Assembly (NCBI GenBank): GCA_048013815.1
Contig: CM106585.1
Location: forward strand, 10,664,001 to 10,728,000
Direction: 5' to 3'
Source of the DNA: Setoptus koraiensis
Taxonomy: Eukaryota; Arthropoda
Length of the DNA stretch: 64,000 nucleotides
Positions 46,821-59,800 of this stretch are shown one piece after another. The notes under the pieces were generated by a model. That model made no database searches and was not told the DNA's origin. It saw only the letters and a list, made by a program, of their open reading frames with translations. Made by a program: the position numbers and the translations under genes. Position 1 is the first letter of the stretch; each line of letters starts with the position of its first letter.

Positions 46821-46849
46821 ACAACAACAACAACAACAACAACAACAAG
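46821..46849. repeat. (CAA)n microsatellite
   Basis: Nine CAA triplets upstream of the zinc-finger gene. Confidence 0.9.
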
Positions 46850-47514
46850 TGAAGCCTCCGTTAAGCAACAAGTTTCGCGTATTGCACAATATCGCACACA
46901 GTTGACAGGGCATTATTAGTGCGCCCCAATAGTCCAAAAGTTGATTCCGTCGCCCGCCATTGTGACCACTGTTGATCGGCAAGTGTCAATTGTCAATCAC
47001 ACAATGGCCCAATCAAGTTATTTAATCGCAGTGTTCACGATGAGTAAATCGAGCAAGGCTGGTCTACTATTCGGTTCAAAACAATGTATGTGCCGCGGTG
47101 CCTCATCCCATTTCAAGAGACAATCTAAAAAACGTTAATAATTAGCATCACACAGTATCATACAAACGCCCGCAGCGATTGATATTGTCACGACGTCGTG
47201 TTATTTAGCTTAGTTTAGTTTATTTCATAATAATCATAGCATCACTCATTAGCCTGTTAATCAATTCATTTAATGTTAATTAATTCATCCGTTAATTCAT
47301 TGCACATGCCCAATGTTTAGTTAGGTCATCTCAACGCTGCGTGCTGAAATGCTCAAGTGATTTATTTCAAGTGTCAACCTAAAACTCTAAAAATACCAAA
47401 CACGTCAAATCAGTGGCCACTTAACACTGTGTGCGTAATATTGTGATAATACAAGAGAGAAAATTGTTGCCGCTAATAGTCGCCGAAAACTGTCACTGTT
47501 GTCACTGATTGGCC

Positions 47515-48369
47515 ATGGACAGCGCCGAGCCAATAAACTTGGTTCACACCAGCCTGTCAGCAAGGGCGCCCGACGCGCTTGTTGCAAGCCGAACAACCAC
47601 CAACAACGACTGCCAATGCCGCGGGGCCGTTGCGCCGGCCGTCACAAACAACCGCTCGTCCTGTTATAAATGTCAAAGCTCAAAATCGCCCACGCCACTT
47701 AGGCGGAACTTTAAATCGCACTACATAGACGACATTATAGCCACTGGCACCACCACCAATAATACTTATGCTGCTGCTGCTGCTGTTGTTGTCAACTCGC
47801 TACTAAATCCAATCCAAAAGAGCCACTCGATAGTGGAGTCGTGTTATTCGCGCCAACCAACAACCAGCAAAGCGCCGGCGCCGTCCAACGACAATGCCAG
47901 CTCCAATAGTGAGACGATGGCAAGTGGCTGTGGCACCGGCTCGGCGCAGAGCGAAACTGATCGCAGCACCACTAGCGCTACTAGCACCGCTAGCGACGCC
48001 GGTTACGTAAGCACCGGAAACGGAAGTGAAGCCTTCGCGCCCAGCTCAAGTGGCAGCGGCGGTGGTCGCAGTAGTAGCAGCAGCAGCAGTAGCAGCAGCA
48101 GTAGCAGTGGCAGTGGCAGCGAGAGTGGCAGCAGGCGGAACAGTGCGCAAGACGCTTTTGAGGCCCAGTCGAGATTGCCCGTCAAGAAGCGTCTGCTGAG
48201 TTTGGCCGCCGCGGAACAGTCGTCGTCGCCGCAGCCGTCGTCATCGTGGCCCTCAAATCTCGAGTGCGGCCCGAGTAGACACCACCAACAGCAGCAGCAG
48301 CAGCACCACCACCAGCACCACCACCACCAACAACAACAACAACAACAGCAACAACATCAACAACAACAA

Positions 48370-48446
<77 letters not shown>

Positions 48447-49578
48447 ACATCAACAACAACAAAAAGTAAATGAGATGTTCAATGGCGACTGTCACATTAG
48501 CGGCAGCTACTATTTACCTGACAACTGTTGTGGCTGCCAAGTGGCCAATTGTTGTGGGCACGGCGCCAGCGCCAAATCGTCGTCGTCGTCAGTGAGCAAG
48601 CCGCAGCACCAACTGTTGTCGTCTAGATCGGACAATTCACTAGTGGACGACAAATCGAGCGGCCTCAAGCTGGCCCAGTATGCGCCGGCGGCGGCGCCCG
48701 TGTACGGGGCCCCGTATCTGTTGACATACTGTTCGTCGCAGCCGCTGACCGGCCCCACAAGTGCCAACAAGTTAACTTACTACGACAGCCAGCAGCAACA
48801 ACAGCAGCAGGCCCAACAACAACAGGCCGTGCCAATGAAGCTCATGCAACAGCAACAACAACAACAACAACAAACCGCTCTCTCAATTAACTGTGAGGCC
48901 ACTGTGAATAAAAGCAGCAGGAAAGCAGCCTCGCAATTGCTGGCGGACACTCATCGTGCAACCGACCAATCCTTTTGTATGAAGAAAGTGTTTGCTGGCA
49001 CCGGAAGTGGTGGCTTGACAAACAAAGCGGCGGCCAATTTGATAACGAACAAAACGATGGCCGGTAATGGGGCGGATGCTGATGGCGCAACACAATTGAC
49101 GAGCAAGGTGGCCAGCACCAGTGGTGTGGTGGCTGCTGTCATGCTTAGAAAGAATGCAGCTCACAATGAGGCAATTAGCAGCCACAGACAAACAACAATT
49201 GCGCAACAGCAGCAGCCAATTGCGCAAACGAGGGTGCCGTCCGCGTTCAAGGAGGAACTCGATCAGGATTACATTTACATACCTGGCCGGGGCCGGGGCA
49301 AGTGGGTGTGCATGAAGTGCGGAATAAGATGCAAGAAGCCTAGCATGCTAAAGAAACATTTTCGCACGCACACAAACCTGAGGCCCTTCTTTTGTATCCA
49401 ATGCGCGCGAGCCTTTAAAACCCGGGGCAATCTTACCAAGCACATGAAATCAAAGTCGCACTTCAAGCGGTGCCAGGATTTGGGCATTCACAACGTGCCA
49501 ACAAAGATCGACAACAGGAGCCAGATAGACACCATAGCGCTGGCCATTCAGCGCAACATAGAGCTAGACATGGCCTGA
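47515..49578 (+). CDS. Schnurri/HIVEP-like ZAS zinc-finger protein, single-exon form
   Basis: The frame opens at ATG 47515 (TGA two codons earlier in frame) and gives 687 residues ending at TGA 49576-49578. The N-terminal 590 residues are low complexity: Ser-rich (about 180-205), a His/Gln block (about 258-320) encoded by alternating CAA/CAG, and further Gln runs. Residues 579-655 match the ZAS domain of HIVEP1-3 and fly Schnurri: [16 protein letters not shown], finger 1 (C-x2-C-x12-H-x3-[18 protein letters not shown], starting at Cys599), then finger 2 (C-x2-C-x12-H-x5-[17 protein letters not shown]). This pair binds NF-kB-like sites, and Schnurri acts in Dpp/BMP transcriptional repression. 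At 687 residues it is far shorter than the family (over 2,000) and carries only one finger pair. It may be an N-terminal exon with alternative splicing onward, or a truncated paralogue. Confidence 0.82.
48288..48465 (+). repeat. Coding CAA/CAG repeat (poly-Gln/His)
   Basis: Within the zinc-finger gene. CAGCAA hexamers dominate the second half; the first half mixes CAC and CAG. The repeat gives a run of more than 25 consecutive Gln in the protein and is a likely length polymorphism. Confidence 0.95.
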
Positions 49579-49744
49579 TCGCTGCTATTTCGCCGTGCTT
49601 TCGCCGTGATTTTGCCGCGCTTTTGCCCTGATTTTACCCTGACCACATTATCGCCGTCCTGTCGCTGTTATGGGCCGATATTGTCGTCATTGCAACTATG
49701 CCGAGACTATCATTTTTATTATCATTATCATCATCATGAGAGCA

Positions 49745-49775
<31 letters not shown>

Positions 49776-50339
49776 CCACCACATCTCACTATTACTATGC
49801 CGAGACTATTAGTGTTACCATGCCGAGATTACTATTATTATTATCATTATTATTACTATTATTAGTGATATGACCATGCCGAGACAGATTATGGTTGTTG
49901 TAGATATTTAGTATGTGTGTAGTATTGTTTTTGTGAGAGCCACCCACGCACGCACAAACACACGCCGAACGTGACGCGCTTGTGTGACGCTTGCGTTGGG
50001 GCCCCGCCGATCGGGCCAAGGGCGCTCTTTGGCGACAAACACACCACTGGCTCTATTGCGAGCTGTAAATAAAATAAAGCGTCAGCTATGCCAATGCTGC
50101 ATAGAGTGTAATTTGACGACAAACAAACATAACATACATTACATAATAATAATAATAATAATCAATCAATTGGCTGCCATTGGCGTCGCGCCGACCGTTC
50201 GTGAGATGGCGCCCATCGCGGTGTCATATTATGGCTTCCTGTCGCTGGGCGCGCATGACCGTTTGCTCTGTTTATTTTTCGTTCTGTCCCATTCATGCTG
50301 CCAGGCAACTCGCTGCGCGACTCGCCGCGACTCGCTGCG

Positions 50340-50490
50340 ACTCGCTATGCGACTCGACAGTCCACAAGCGAGCCCACAAGCGAGCCAACGAGCGAGCCGA
50401 CGAGCGAGCTGCATAGCGAATCAGCGAATCAGCGAATCAGCGAATTAGCGAGCTAGCGAGCTAGTTGCGAGTTGGCGAGTTAGCGAGTTA
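50340..50490. repeat. GCGA-rich tandem repeats
   Basis: Successive variants of CTCGCTGCGA, AAGCGAGCCAAC and GCGAATCA/GCGAGCTA with periods of 8-12 bases. Confidence 0.8.
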
Positions 50491-50850
50491 GTTGCGACTG
50501 TCGGGCGAGTTTGCCGCTGCAAATCGTTTGCAAATTATCCGCGTCTGCCCCTGGACGCCCGTCGACACACATCGCGTAACACGAAACTGCGCCCATCGCG
50601 CCCGTATCGACTCATCGTATCGACACACATCGATCGAGTCACAACGCGCAGCGTATTGTCAGTATTGTCAGCCAAAAAGCGAGCCCCATGTTGCCAGTGA
50701 GCGCTGGCAAGTCGATGACAAATTATACAAATTTAAAATGTGCGACAAGTTGAAGCGTCACCAATCAACACAACAGAACAATGTTCCAATGGGCGCCAAT
50801 CGCTACTAGCGGCACTCTGGCCATCACATGAATCAAGTGGCGGGCCCATC

Positions 50851-50916
50851 GCAAGCCAACAGCAAGCCAACAGCAAGCCAATAGCAAGCCAATCGCAAGC
50901 CAATAGCAAGCCAATG
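50851..50916. repeat. 11-base tandem repeat, six copies
   Basis: Six successive copies of GCAAGCCAAYA (last base variable) upstream of the first frequenin coding exon. Confidence 0.95.
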
Positions 50917-51144
50917 TGTCACCACAAACTCACTCATCTGACCAGCCACTAATACACTCGCAATATTGCATATTATTGTGCGCCATTGTATCATTACATC
51001 ATCATCGTATTGTTTCATACGTGGTGTGTTGAGTAAAGTAAGACAGCACAAGCAAACGAGCAGCCGACCAGCACGGTGCGACAACAACAACAACAACAAT
51101 TTAATGATAGCAACCGCAAACTGCGACAATTCAAGCGCGCAATT

Positions 51145-53362
51145 ATGGGCAAATCTAACAGCAAATTGGGCGTTGCGGTGATGGAAAAGTTGAAAAAGGA
51201 AACCTATTGTAAGTATCGGCCAACAGCCAACGCTTGACTGCAAATAACTCGCTCGTCGCCGGACACTGCGCCAATTGCGGGCGCCCGTCATTTGTCGGCG
51301 TTTGTCAGCGTCTGTCATTTGTCATTGGTCGTTTGTCGTTCGTCGTTCGTCGTTCGTCGTTCGTCGTTCGTCGTTCGTCGTTCGTCGTTTGTCGTTTGTC
51401 GTTTGTCGTTCGTCGTTTGTCGTTCGTCGTTTGGGGCCCGCTTTGGCACTGTGGAGCCGGGCGACATTAACGTTAGATCTATCTCTGCTTGTTCGCCGCA
51501 ACTGCGCCCAGCCCCGGCAATATCCGAGGCTGAGCCGCAGCAATATCCGAGGCCAGGCCGAGGCTCCGGCCTCGGATATTTGTGTGCATATATGCCAATG
51601 TATGCATACAAATGTATGCATATACGTTGGTAGTGCGTAAAGCGACTCACGTAAAGCGACGGGCTGTTGCAAGCATATGGACGGCGCTGCGACTGGATCG
51701 GTGAAGGGCTGCTGAATTGTGAGAATATCTCGAAATTATATAAATTCAATATTTTCAACTATTCACTGCGCCCTGCATCGGCGCCGGCCAGCGGCCACTG
51801 TAACTGTGACTCGTGGCCAATTGTCTGCACAGCGTCCGACCGCCAACTGCTTCGAACGGGGGCCGGTTGGCCCCCGTTCGAGACCAGCGCCTTCGATGTG
51901 GCGAGATGGCGAGATGGCGAGATGGCCACTCTGGCGGCGGTGTCGTCATCGCGACCATACACGACATGTAAGATCGTATACACGAAATTACACACAAAGC
52001 GAGAGTGAGAGACAACAGATCTTGGCATCATATTAACATTGCTCGGCCAACACTGACTGACACGATGATTGCGTCGCCGTTGCGGGGGCCACTCGATACA
52101 CTTGCAACATGCATCCATTATGTGCAGCCTATACACATTATGTAACGTTATGTTGATGATGATGATAGCTATATGCATAGTGGTATCGGTTGCAAGTTGC
52201 GACACAAGCAACTCGCCAAGCTAGTTGCTTAATGTTCATGTGACATTTAAATATGTGCCCAGACTGCATGCGATCGGCGCCGCATGTTGGCCGCATGTTG
52301 GCCGCATGTTGGCGCTGCAAACCAGCCGACACAATATGAGCCGACACAATATGAGCCGAGCCAATGGGAGCCGAGCCAATGTGAGCCGACACAATGTGAG
52401 CCGAGCCAATATAAAGTTGCCCTAATGCCCACGTGGTTTGGTCTTACAACGTCACGGTGCCCTCACCGGCCCGGCCCGGCCCGGCCCGGCTTGTTAGTGG
52501 GCGCCCCGGTGGCAGCTCATGGCTCATGGAAATTGCTCATTGGCCATCATGTATTCACTGTGTCGGTCACCATGGGCACAGAATCATGCGCTTCATTAGA
52601 ACTGGGACACGGCTCGTCATCTCGCTTGCTTTTTATCTCTTTGCCTCATCCCCTCTCCATTTCGCCCGTTCCGCCGTTCCGCCCGTTCCGCCGTTCCGCC
52701 CGTTCTGCCCGCTCTTCCGTTCTCCCCATTCGCCCCGTTCTCTGCGTCGGGCGCCGCATCGGGCGCCGCGTGGGGCGCGCCATTCTCGAGCTCACTGGGC
52801 CCGCTGCGGCTCGAGAATGGGCAAGCTCGTTGACGGTTGCACTCGTGCAGTCCGACTGCAGCGGTCGTGCTCAGATGACAATGGCGCGACCCAAGCGAAC
52901 CCGCACGCCCAAATTTTTTGGGCCAAATATCGGCTTGCTATTGGGGCGGGCGGGATATTGCCGGCCAGCAGACATTGTTGGTTTGCACCAACCAATTGAA
53001 GAGCGCCCCATTCACAGCGTGAGCGAGCGGCCAAGAAACTGTGATTGTGCGTCTCACTGGAACTTAATTGTGCGATGCTCACCGTGTCGCCAGTCACCGT
53101 GTTGCCAGTCACTGCGTAGCCAGTCACTGTGATGGCTTGGCGACGCTTGTGGGGCCCCCGCCTGCGAGTTGGTGGCTGGCGCGAGCTTATTATTCAAACA
53201 GAGCCAATGTTTGTTGCAAGTGATGAGTGCAAAAAAGTAGCGTAATAAACGCAAAATAATCGCACACAATATTATGACAAGTGACACACAAAGACGCTGC
53301 CAACAACAACAGCAGCAACATCAACAACCGCAGCAGCAACAACAACAACAACAACAACAACA

Positions 53363-53394
<32 letters not shown>

Positions 53395-56300
53395 AACAGC
53401 CGCCAAGCGCTTGTAGCGACCGATGTAGCCACATCGCAGGCGAGCTGTTTATCGCCCGTTTCGCTCGTTTGGACTCGGCTCGGCTCACATCGGCTCGGCT
53501 CACATCGGCTCGGCTCGGCTGGCTTTGTTTGCGTCGTTTTTGAATCGTTTCCACTCGTTTTGTTGTTCAATTGGGTGAGCGCATCGAATCGTAATGGCGC
53601 TAATAATGGATAATGATAATTATAATGACGTGACGAGATAAATTGACGAGCAGCCCGCTGTTGGCGCTGCCTGCGCTGCATTTGCGCCCCTCAACAGCGA
53701 GCAGCAAACGGCAGGCGGCGACCTAGCGACCTAGCGACCCAGCGCCACAAAGTGGCAACAGCGACACAGTAGGCAAACATTGACTCGGCTCAATTATGCT
53801 ACTTTTGCATAATACGATTGCTGCCATGACACACACACACACATTATCACCACCGTTATGCTCTCATAACGGTACATTATACGCCCGGTTATGTAATCAG
53901 TATGCTCGCTCACCATAAGCGCTTATAATGAGCTGTGTCATTATTTTGTGTGTGTGTGTGTGTTTGTTGTTGTTCTTGTTGCGCTCGCAACTGGCTTCTT
54001 TGGTACACACTCTATACGCCACAGCTCTGCATACGCGGCGCTGTATGGGTGCACAGATCCGCAAATATCCGCACAATATGCGCTCGTGTACGCGAATATC
54101 CGCACAAGCACACGCACACGTACACAAGACGCTCGCCGGCAACAATCTAGCGACAATTCGTTTGGGCCTCTTTTTATCATCTAGCCTCATCACCTAAAGC
54201 CGCGCTGCTGCACGCGTCACACACCGTGAATTGTCCGTGTCTCGCCTACCTGTTTGCTGTTGTTGTTGTTGTTGCGTAAGCGTTGTTTACATTAGACACC
54301 TGAGCAAGTATTGATTGTTGGCGCGCCACATAGCAGCCAATTACACCGGCTATTTATTTATTATTTTTATCTCGCTGCCCCTGTGTGTACACTGTACATA
54401 CACACAGTCTGTGTCACAGACTGTGTGTTGCGGGCTCCCCACGACACAGTCCCGTTACGTGGGGGTGCCCATGGCAGTGGCCGTTACGGAGCGTGCGTTT
54501 AATCTGTTTCCCTGGTGGCCGACGTCAAGCTGCCGTGCGCGCTTGTATGACATGACAGCAACAACGTAACGGCCAGAAATGTATTTATTTGTGTGTATCT
54601 GTGTGACATATAATTAGATTAGCGCAGCGACATAATTACGACTTGGCCCCACTGGCGCGCTACGTGTTGGCTGATGCGGCCGAGCCTCCAGCCTCCAGCC
54701 GCCACTTTAGCCGGCGCTTTGCAGAGCCGTGGGCCCGCAGCCGAAGCCTGCCAGCCAGCCAGTCAGCGAGCCAGCCAGCCAGCCAGCCGGGCCAGCGGCT
54801 CGGACCCGCGTGGGCCGCCCAGCGCCCGAATGAACCGAATGAGTTTGCGAGCGAGTTAGCGAACGCACCGGCGACAGCACACACTCATAGTTTGTTTCGC
54901 TCGCTTGTTTGGGGCCCGAACGGGTGCTGCGCGTTTCGCGATTTGCATCCAGCTTATTCGGCCCGACAGCTCGCCGCCACTCATCTGTCCAGCCATGTAT
55001 GCGGGCCGTCGAGCGGGCCACCGAGCGGGCCACCGAGCGGGCCACCGAGCGGGCCAGCATCGCGACCGGCACGACCCCTGCCGGCGCCCCAAAACAAACA
55101 GCCAGTAAATAATTAGATAATTATATGCTTGCCCGCTCTCCTTGGGCCCCGCTCCTCGGCCCTCGGCCCCTTGGCCCCTTCGTCTGACGGCTCGCCAGAC
55201 AGCGAGGCGGCCAGACTTATCGAGTTGCGGAGTCTAGACTCGTCTCGGTCGCTGGCACTTGCTCGCACAGCGCCCAGGTCGCCCCCGGTCGCCCCCGGTC
55301 GGCCTCGGTCGGCCTCGGTCGCCGCGACCAAGGCGACCGCCTCTGCCCGCCCGCCCGGCTAACCGGCGCGCCACTCGGCTAACCGGCTCACCGTTCGGCG
55401 GGCTCACCGTTCGGCGGGCTGACTGTTTGGCGGGCTGGCTCGGCGCGGCGGTTCGGCAGGCTGGCATCGGAATAACGCTAAATATAGCTTATGTAACAGC
55501 GGCACGTAGATTATGTAACGCACACAAAGATTATATAACGCAGATTATATAATATAGATTGTATTGTGTAAGATTGTATAATGGGCACGAATTGGCACCG
55601 CGGCAACCGGGCGCACCAACTGCAATATTAAATAACGAGTCGACGGCGCCGGCAAACATTGATAAATGTTTGGGCACGCAATATTGGCCAGGTTGGCGTC
55701 GGCCGGGCCCGCTCGCTAATAACTCTGCCTAACAACGATCCCTCAACGCCCCAACGCAGCGCCCCAACGCAGCGCCCGACTACAATGCCCGGCGAGTCGC
55801 TCGCCAGCCTGATGGTTCGGGCCCCGGCGAGCCTGATTATTAGTTTTGCAGCGGGCGCTAGCATTTTTATTATTGCCGATATTATTATTCTGATTATTAT
55901 TATTAGTATTGTAGTACTATTGTTAGTGGCGCTGCTGTTGTTATTGGAGTGGCATGGATATTATCGCGGCGCCTCTATCTTTTGGGGGCCGTAAGCCGCC
56001 GTGCGCAAACTTTGCCAGCCGATATTTGGCTTGCAAACTTTGCCAGCCAAATATCGGCCCAGCCAGCCGATATTTGGATCGGCGTGTGCGTTGCAAGTTG
56101 CAAGTTGCAAGTTGCGAGTTGCAAGTTGCGAGTTGCAAGTTGGAAATTGGGCCGCTCGCGGCTCGAAATTGGCTGCTGGCGAGCGTGCCAAATGGGAATT
56201 ACGCCAACAGTTGCCTGGTAATGGCAACAACAATCGGCTGCCCATTGATCTATTGACAACAAACGGCAGCCAGACTGATTCCATTGTTTTGCATTGTGTG

Positions 56301-56857
56301 CGCGACAGATAAAAAAAATTAGCCAAAAGTCAACAATCGCAAAGTCTCACAAATGCAGCCCCCGAAAGCGACTGCTTACGACTGTTTGCGACTGTTTTCG
56401 ACTGTTTATAACTGCTTACAACGGGCCCCGGCGCACGGCTCGCCAGAACAGGTAAACCAATATCGCCATGTCGTTGTTTTGTTTGTTTGTTTGCGAAGGC
56501 TTTGTTAGCGTGATATATGCGCGTATACATGCACGGCTACATGAGGCCCTATGTGGCGTGATATTAATGAGCAAGCGAGCAACGGGACACTAACGGCGGA
56601 TATTTGCACGGCTGCATGTTCGTTGGCGAGCTAGCCACTTAACCTAATCTAATCTAGTTTTGCCCAAACGACATCTACGCCGGCATGACGCTAATTCTGC
56701 GCGCTTGTGTTTATTTGGCCGTCATGTTGATATTTAATTGAGTTATTCAGTTTATTTTTGAGTGCTGTTGTTTGTCGACGCTGGCACGAGCACTCTCAAA
56801 TTGATTGCCGTCGCCGCTGTCGTGCCGTCGCCGCTGTCGTGCCGTCGCCGTTGTCAT

Positions 56858-56888
<31 letters not shown>

Positions 56889-59800
56889 GCACATAACTGT
56901 CAATATATAACTGCACACACAACTGTGCTCATGTGACAGACAGCGACCAACCATTTAATTATACAATATGATTACATCATTATATGATTATATAGAAATA
57001 ATAATCAAATTAAATTGATGGGGCTCACGCGACGCGCGCTCGTGCGTGCCTGGCCGGCGCTGCGGCCACTTCAATATCGAAAGTCGATCGCCGTATTAGC
57101 GTGTGGGCGCAATCATGTGATCACATTCATTGTTTGCCATGTCGGTTGCCATTTCACCATTGTCAGTGGTTGCGCAATGATTCGCGGCCAATCGCCATCG
57201 TCGAGCAGCGGCCGCAATATCGACGGTTGCAATATCGACGGTTGCGATATCGACGGTTGCGATATCGACGGTTGCGATATCGACGGTTGCGATAGCATGA
57301 CCGCGCGATTACGCAATGATCAACATCGACATCAACATCAAACCAACACGAAGCCAACATGACCCATGACAGTGCCCAACGGAGGCCAATTGTGATTAAT
57401 TGTGTCTCGTCAGCGAGCCAGCGAGCCGACGGGCCAACGGGCCAACGAGCCAGAGATATGGCCAGTGATGATAGATCGGGCGCATGATGTGAGCCTGCCA
57501 TGGAATTGTTTTGTGCCCTTTGTGGCGGTGTCAGTGTTTGTTGGGGCCCCTGACACAGGCCCCAACAAACGCTGTCTAGGGGCCCCTGTCGAACGCTGTG
57601 CCGAGCGGTCGATATAGGCTGTGGCCGGCAGCAAATGTTGTCGCGAATCGCCGTGCGACGGCCAAACAAGCGAGTGTCAACAAGCGGCATAATTCACTTA
57701 TTGATTATTACTTGTCGCTTACTGGCGCACTTATTATTATATCGATTGTGTGCGCCGCCATGGTCCGTCGCCAAGACCATGGCGGACAGCACTGTCATTG
57801 GGCCGGCATTGACAAGCCGCAAGCTGTTGGTTGCAGCTATTAATCACAGTGACTTATCCACTTTGATCTGTGCACTACTGGCACTGGCTCAAATTGGTCT
57901 CAGTGGCCACTTGGCTGCGCTTGTCACTCGGCTGCACTGGTCAGTTGGGTGCAGTGGTCAGTGGTCAGCGCCAATCAAGATCCTTATAAGACACTTATCC
58001 GTGCAAGTGTTTCTGTGCGTGTTGCACTGCCCGTGCACGTCCTATGCGCGCCATCTACGCCAGCGACACACAATCTAACGGTGCGTTTAGTGTGTGTGTG
58101 TGCGGCAACAATATTAAGCGTCTTGTGAGACAAACAACAGTTATGTAACAACAGTTACGTAACTGTTGTTACGTAACAACAGTGGCGCAACAACAGTTGC
58201 GTAACAACAGTTGCGCGGCTCGCGCAGAACGTGACGATCGTTTGTCGTGTGGGGCGCGTTGCGCAACACGGTGTGCCGTTGAGCGAACAACGACAACACT
58301 GTTGACAGCATTGATTCGCAATTGTCAGTTAGTCTCTCAATCGGATAGTTTGTTTGCCGGCCCGCGCAGACACTTGCCGTCACACTGACTGTTATTGCTG
58401 TTGTTGTTGTCGCTGCGCAACAGCGCCGACGACGACAACGACGACAACGACGACAACGACGACGACAACGACGACGACAACAACGACGACAACAACGACA
58501 ACGACGACAGCAGCAGCAAAGACAACGACGACAGCAGCAAAGACGACGTTTTATTGGGGGCCAGTGCGCGACAAAGTGTCTCTATAAGTATGACACTTTG
58601 TGATAAACTGATCGCTGACTTGTGCCGGCTCACAACGACGAGCTCACTTGTTCGCACTTGGCGAGCCCGGCGAGGTTATTTGTCAGTGTCGTTGTTGTGG
58701 CAAGCGCGCTGACACAACTGGCGACACATTTTGAACGCGAGCCAAGAATAACAAACAGCGTGCGTTGGCACAGGAAGACAATCTAATTAATTATGCAGCC
58801 ACTAGTGCCAGTAACAGTTTTTTGCTTACCGCGGCACTGCTTACATGGCGGCACGTTACACGACCATGAGTTGTGCTGCTATGAGTCGTGTGACTCATAA
58901 CTTATAAGACTGTTACACGGCGTCTTGGCGGCCCGTCGCCACTCTCAGCCAGTTTGTCGCCAGTTTGTCGCCAGTTTGTCAAGCTCGCCAATTCGCCTGG
59001 CGTCGGTCGTGTGCGCGTTGCTTGGGCGCGATCTTGTGCAATGTTGCGCGATTTTATTTTATTTTGTCTTGTCGTCGTCGTGTCGTCGTCGTGTCGTCGT
59101 CGTGTCGTCGCATAAGGTCGTCGCATAAGGTCGTCGCATAGGGTCGCGCGGAGTCGCGCGGAGTCTCGCCCAGTCGCTCAGTCCCGTGCGGTGCATGGAG
59201 GCGAGCCTATACTCCGAGTAGCATACTCGTCACTCCGCCGGCACTCACTGGATCCAGTGAATATCCAGTGGATACAATGCGCACTGTTTGGCAAGACACA
59301 CGAGATGCAGATTGACTGCTCACTCGGTGGCCCCCTCAGTTGACGCGCCAGTGTCCGACATGAAGCCAGCCAGCCAACGGCAGTGGCCGCTGTCGCATCG
59401 GCTACACGGGCCCAGCGCACCGGCCGATCCTAACGAGTCCAATGAAGCATGATGTTGGCGATTTAGCAATTTGGCGCCAAGCTACCGTGTTTTACGTGTA
59501 TGTTGTACACGCGTGTACACGTACGCGGTAATACACGTGTACTGCATCTCGCCAGCATGCAGTTGGATGGCAGCTTGCACGTGCTCTTGCACGTACTCTT
59601 GCTTGCACACACTGGCGCACACTGGCGCACACTGGCGCACACTGGCGCATTGTGGCGCATTGTGGCGCACTGTGGCGCACTGTGGCGCCCGCTGGCCAGC
59701 CCAAACACAATTGGGCGTGCACAATATTACGCAACATTGTTTGTGCGGCCAATAGCGCGCTGGCTAATGCCGTTGCGTAATGCCGTTGCGTAATGCCGTT

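Larger units (their letters stand above)
49579..51144. other. Spacer and presumed promoter/5' UTR of frequenin
   Basis: Contains TTA/ATT and ATC repeats (49750-49865), a GCGAATCA/GCGAGCTA repeat at about 50340-50490 and an 11-base tandem repeat (50851-50916). No coding region is supported. Confidence 0.5.

Noticed and set aside
52284..53132. 282-codon plus-strand frame in frequenin intron 1
   Set aside because: It begins in a 15-base tandem repeat and continues through GC-rich sequence with Arg/Ser/Pro strings; a competing frame of similar length overlaps it. It is intronic.
54643..55116. 157-codon plus-strand frame
   Set aside because: Composed of CCAG and GAGCGGGCCACC repeats ([22 protein letters not shown]); open in other frames as well.
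57216..57290. CRISPR-like array
   Set aside because: The 15-base units are directly contiguous with no spacers, and the genome is animal.
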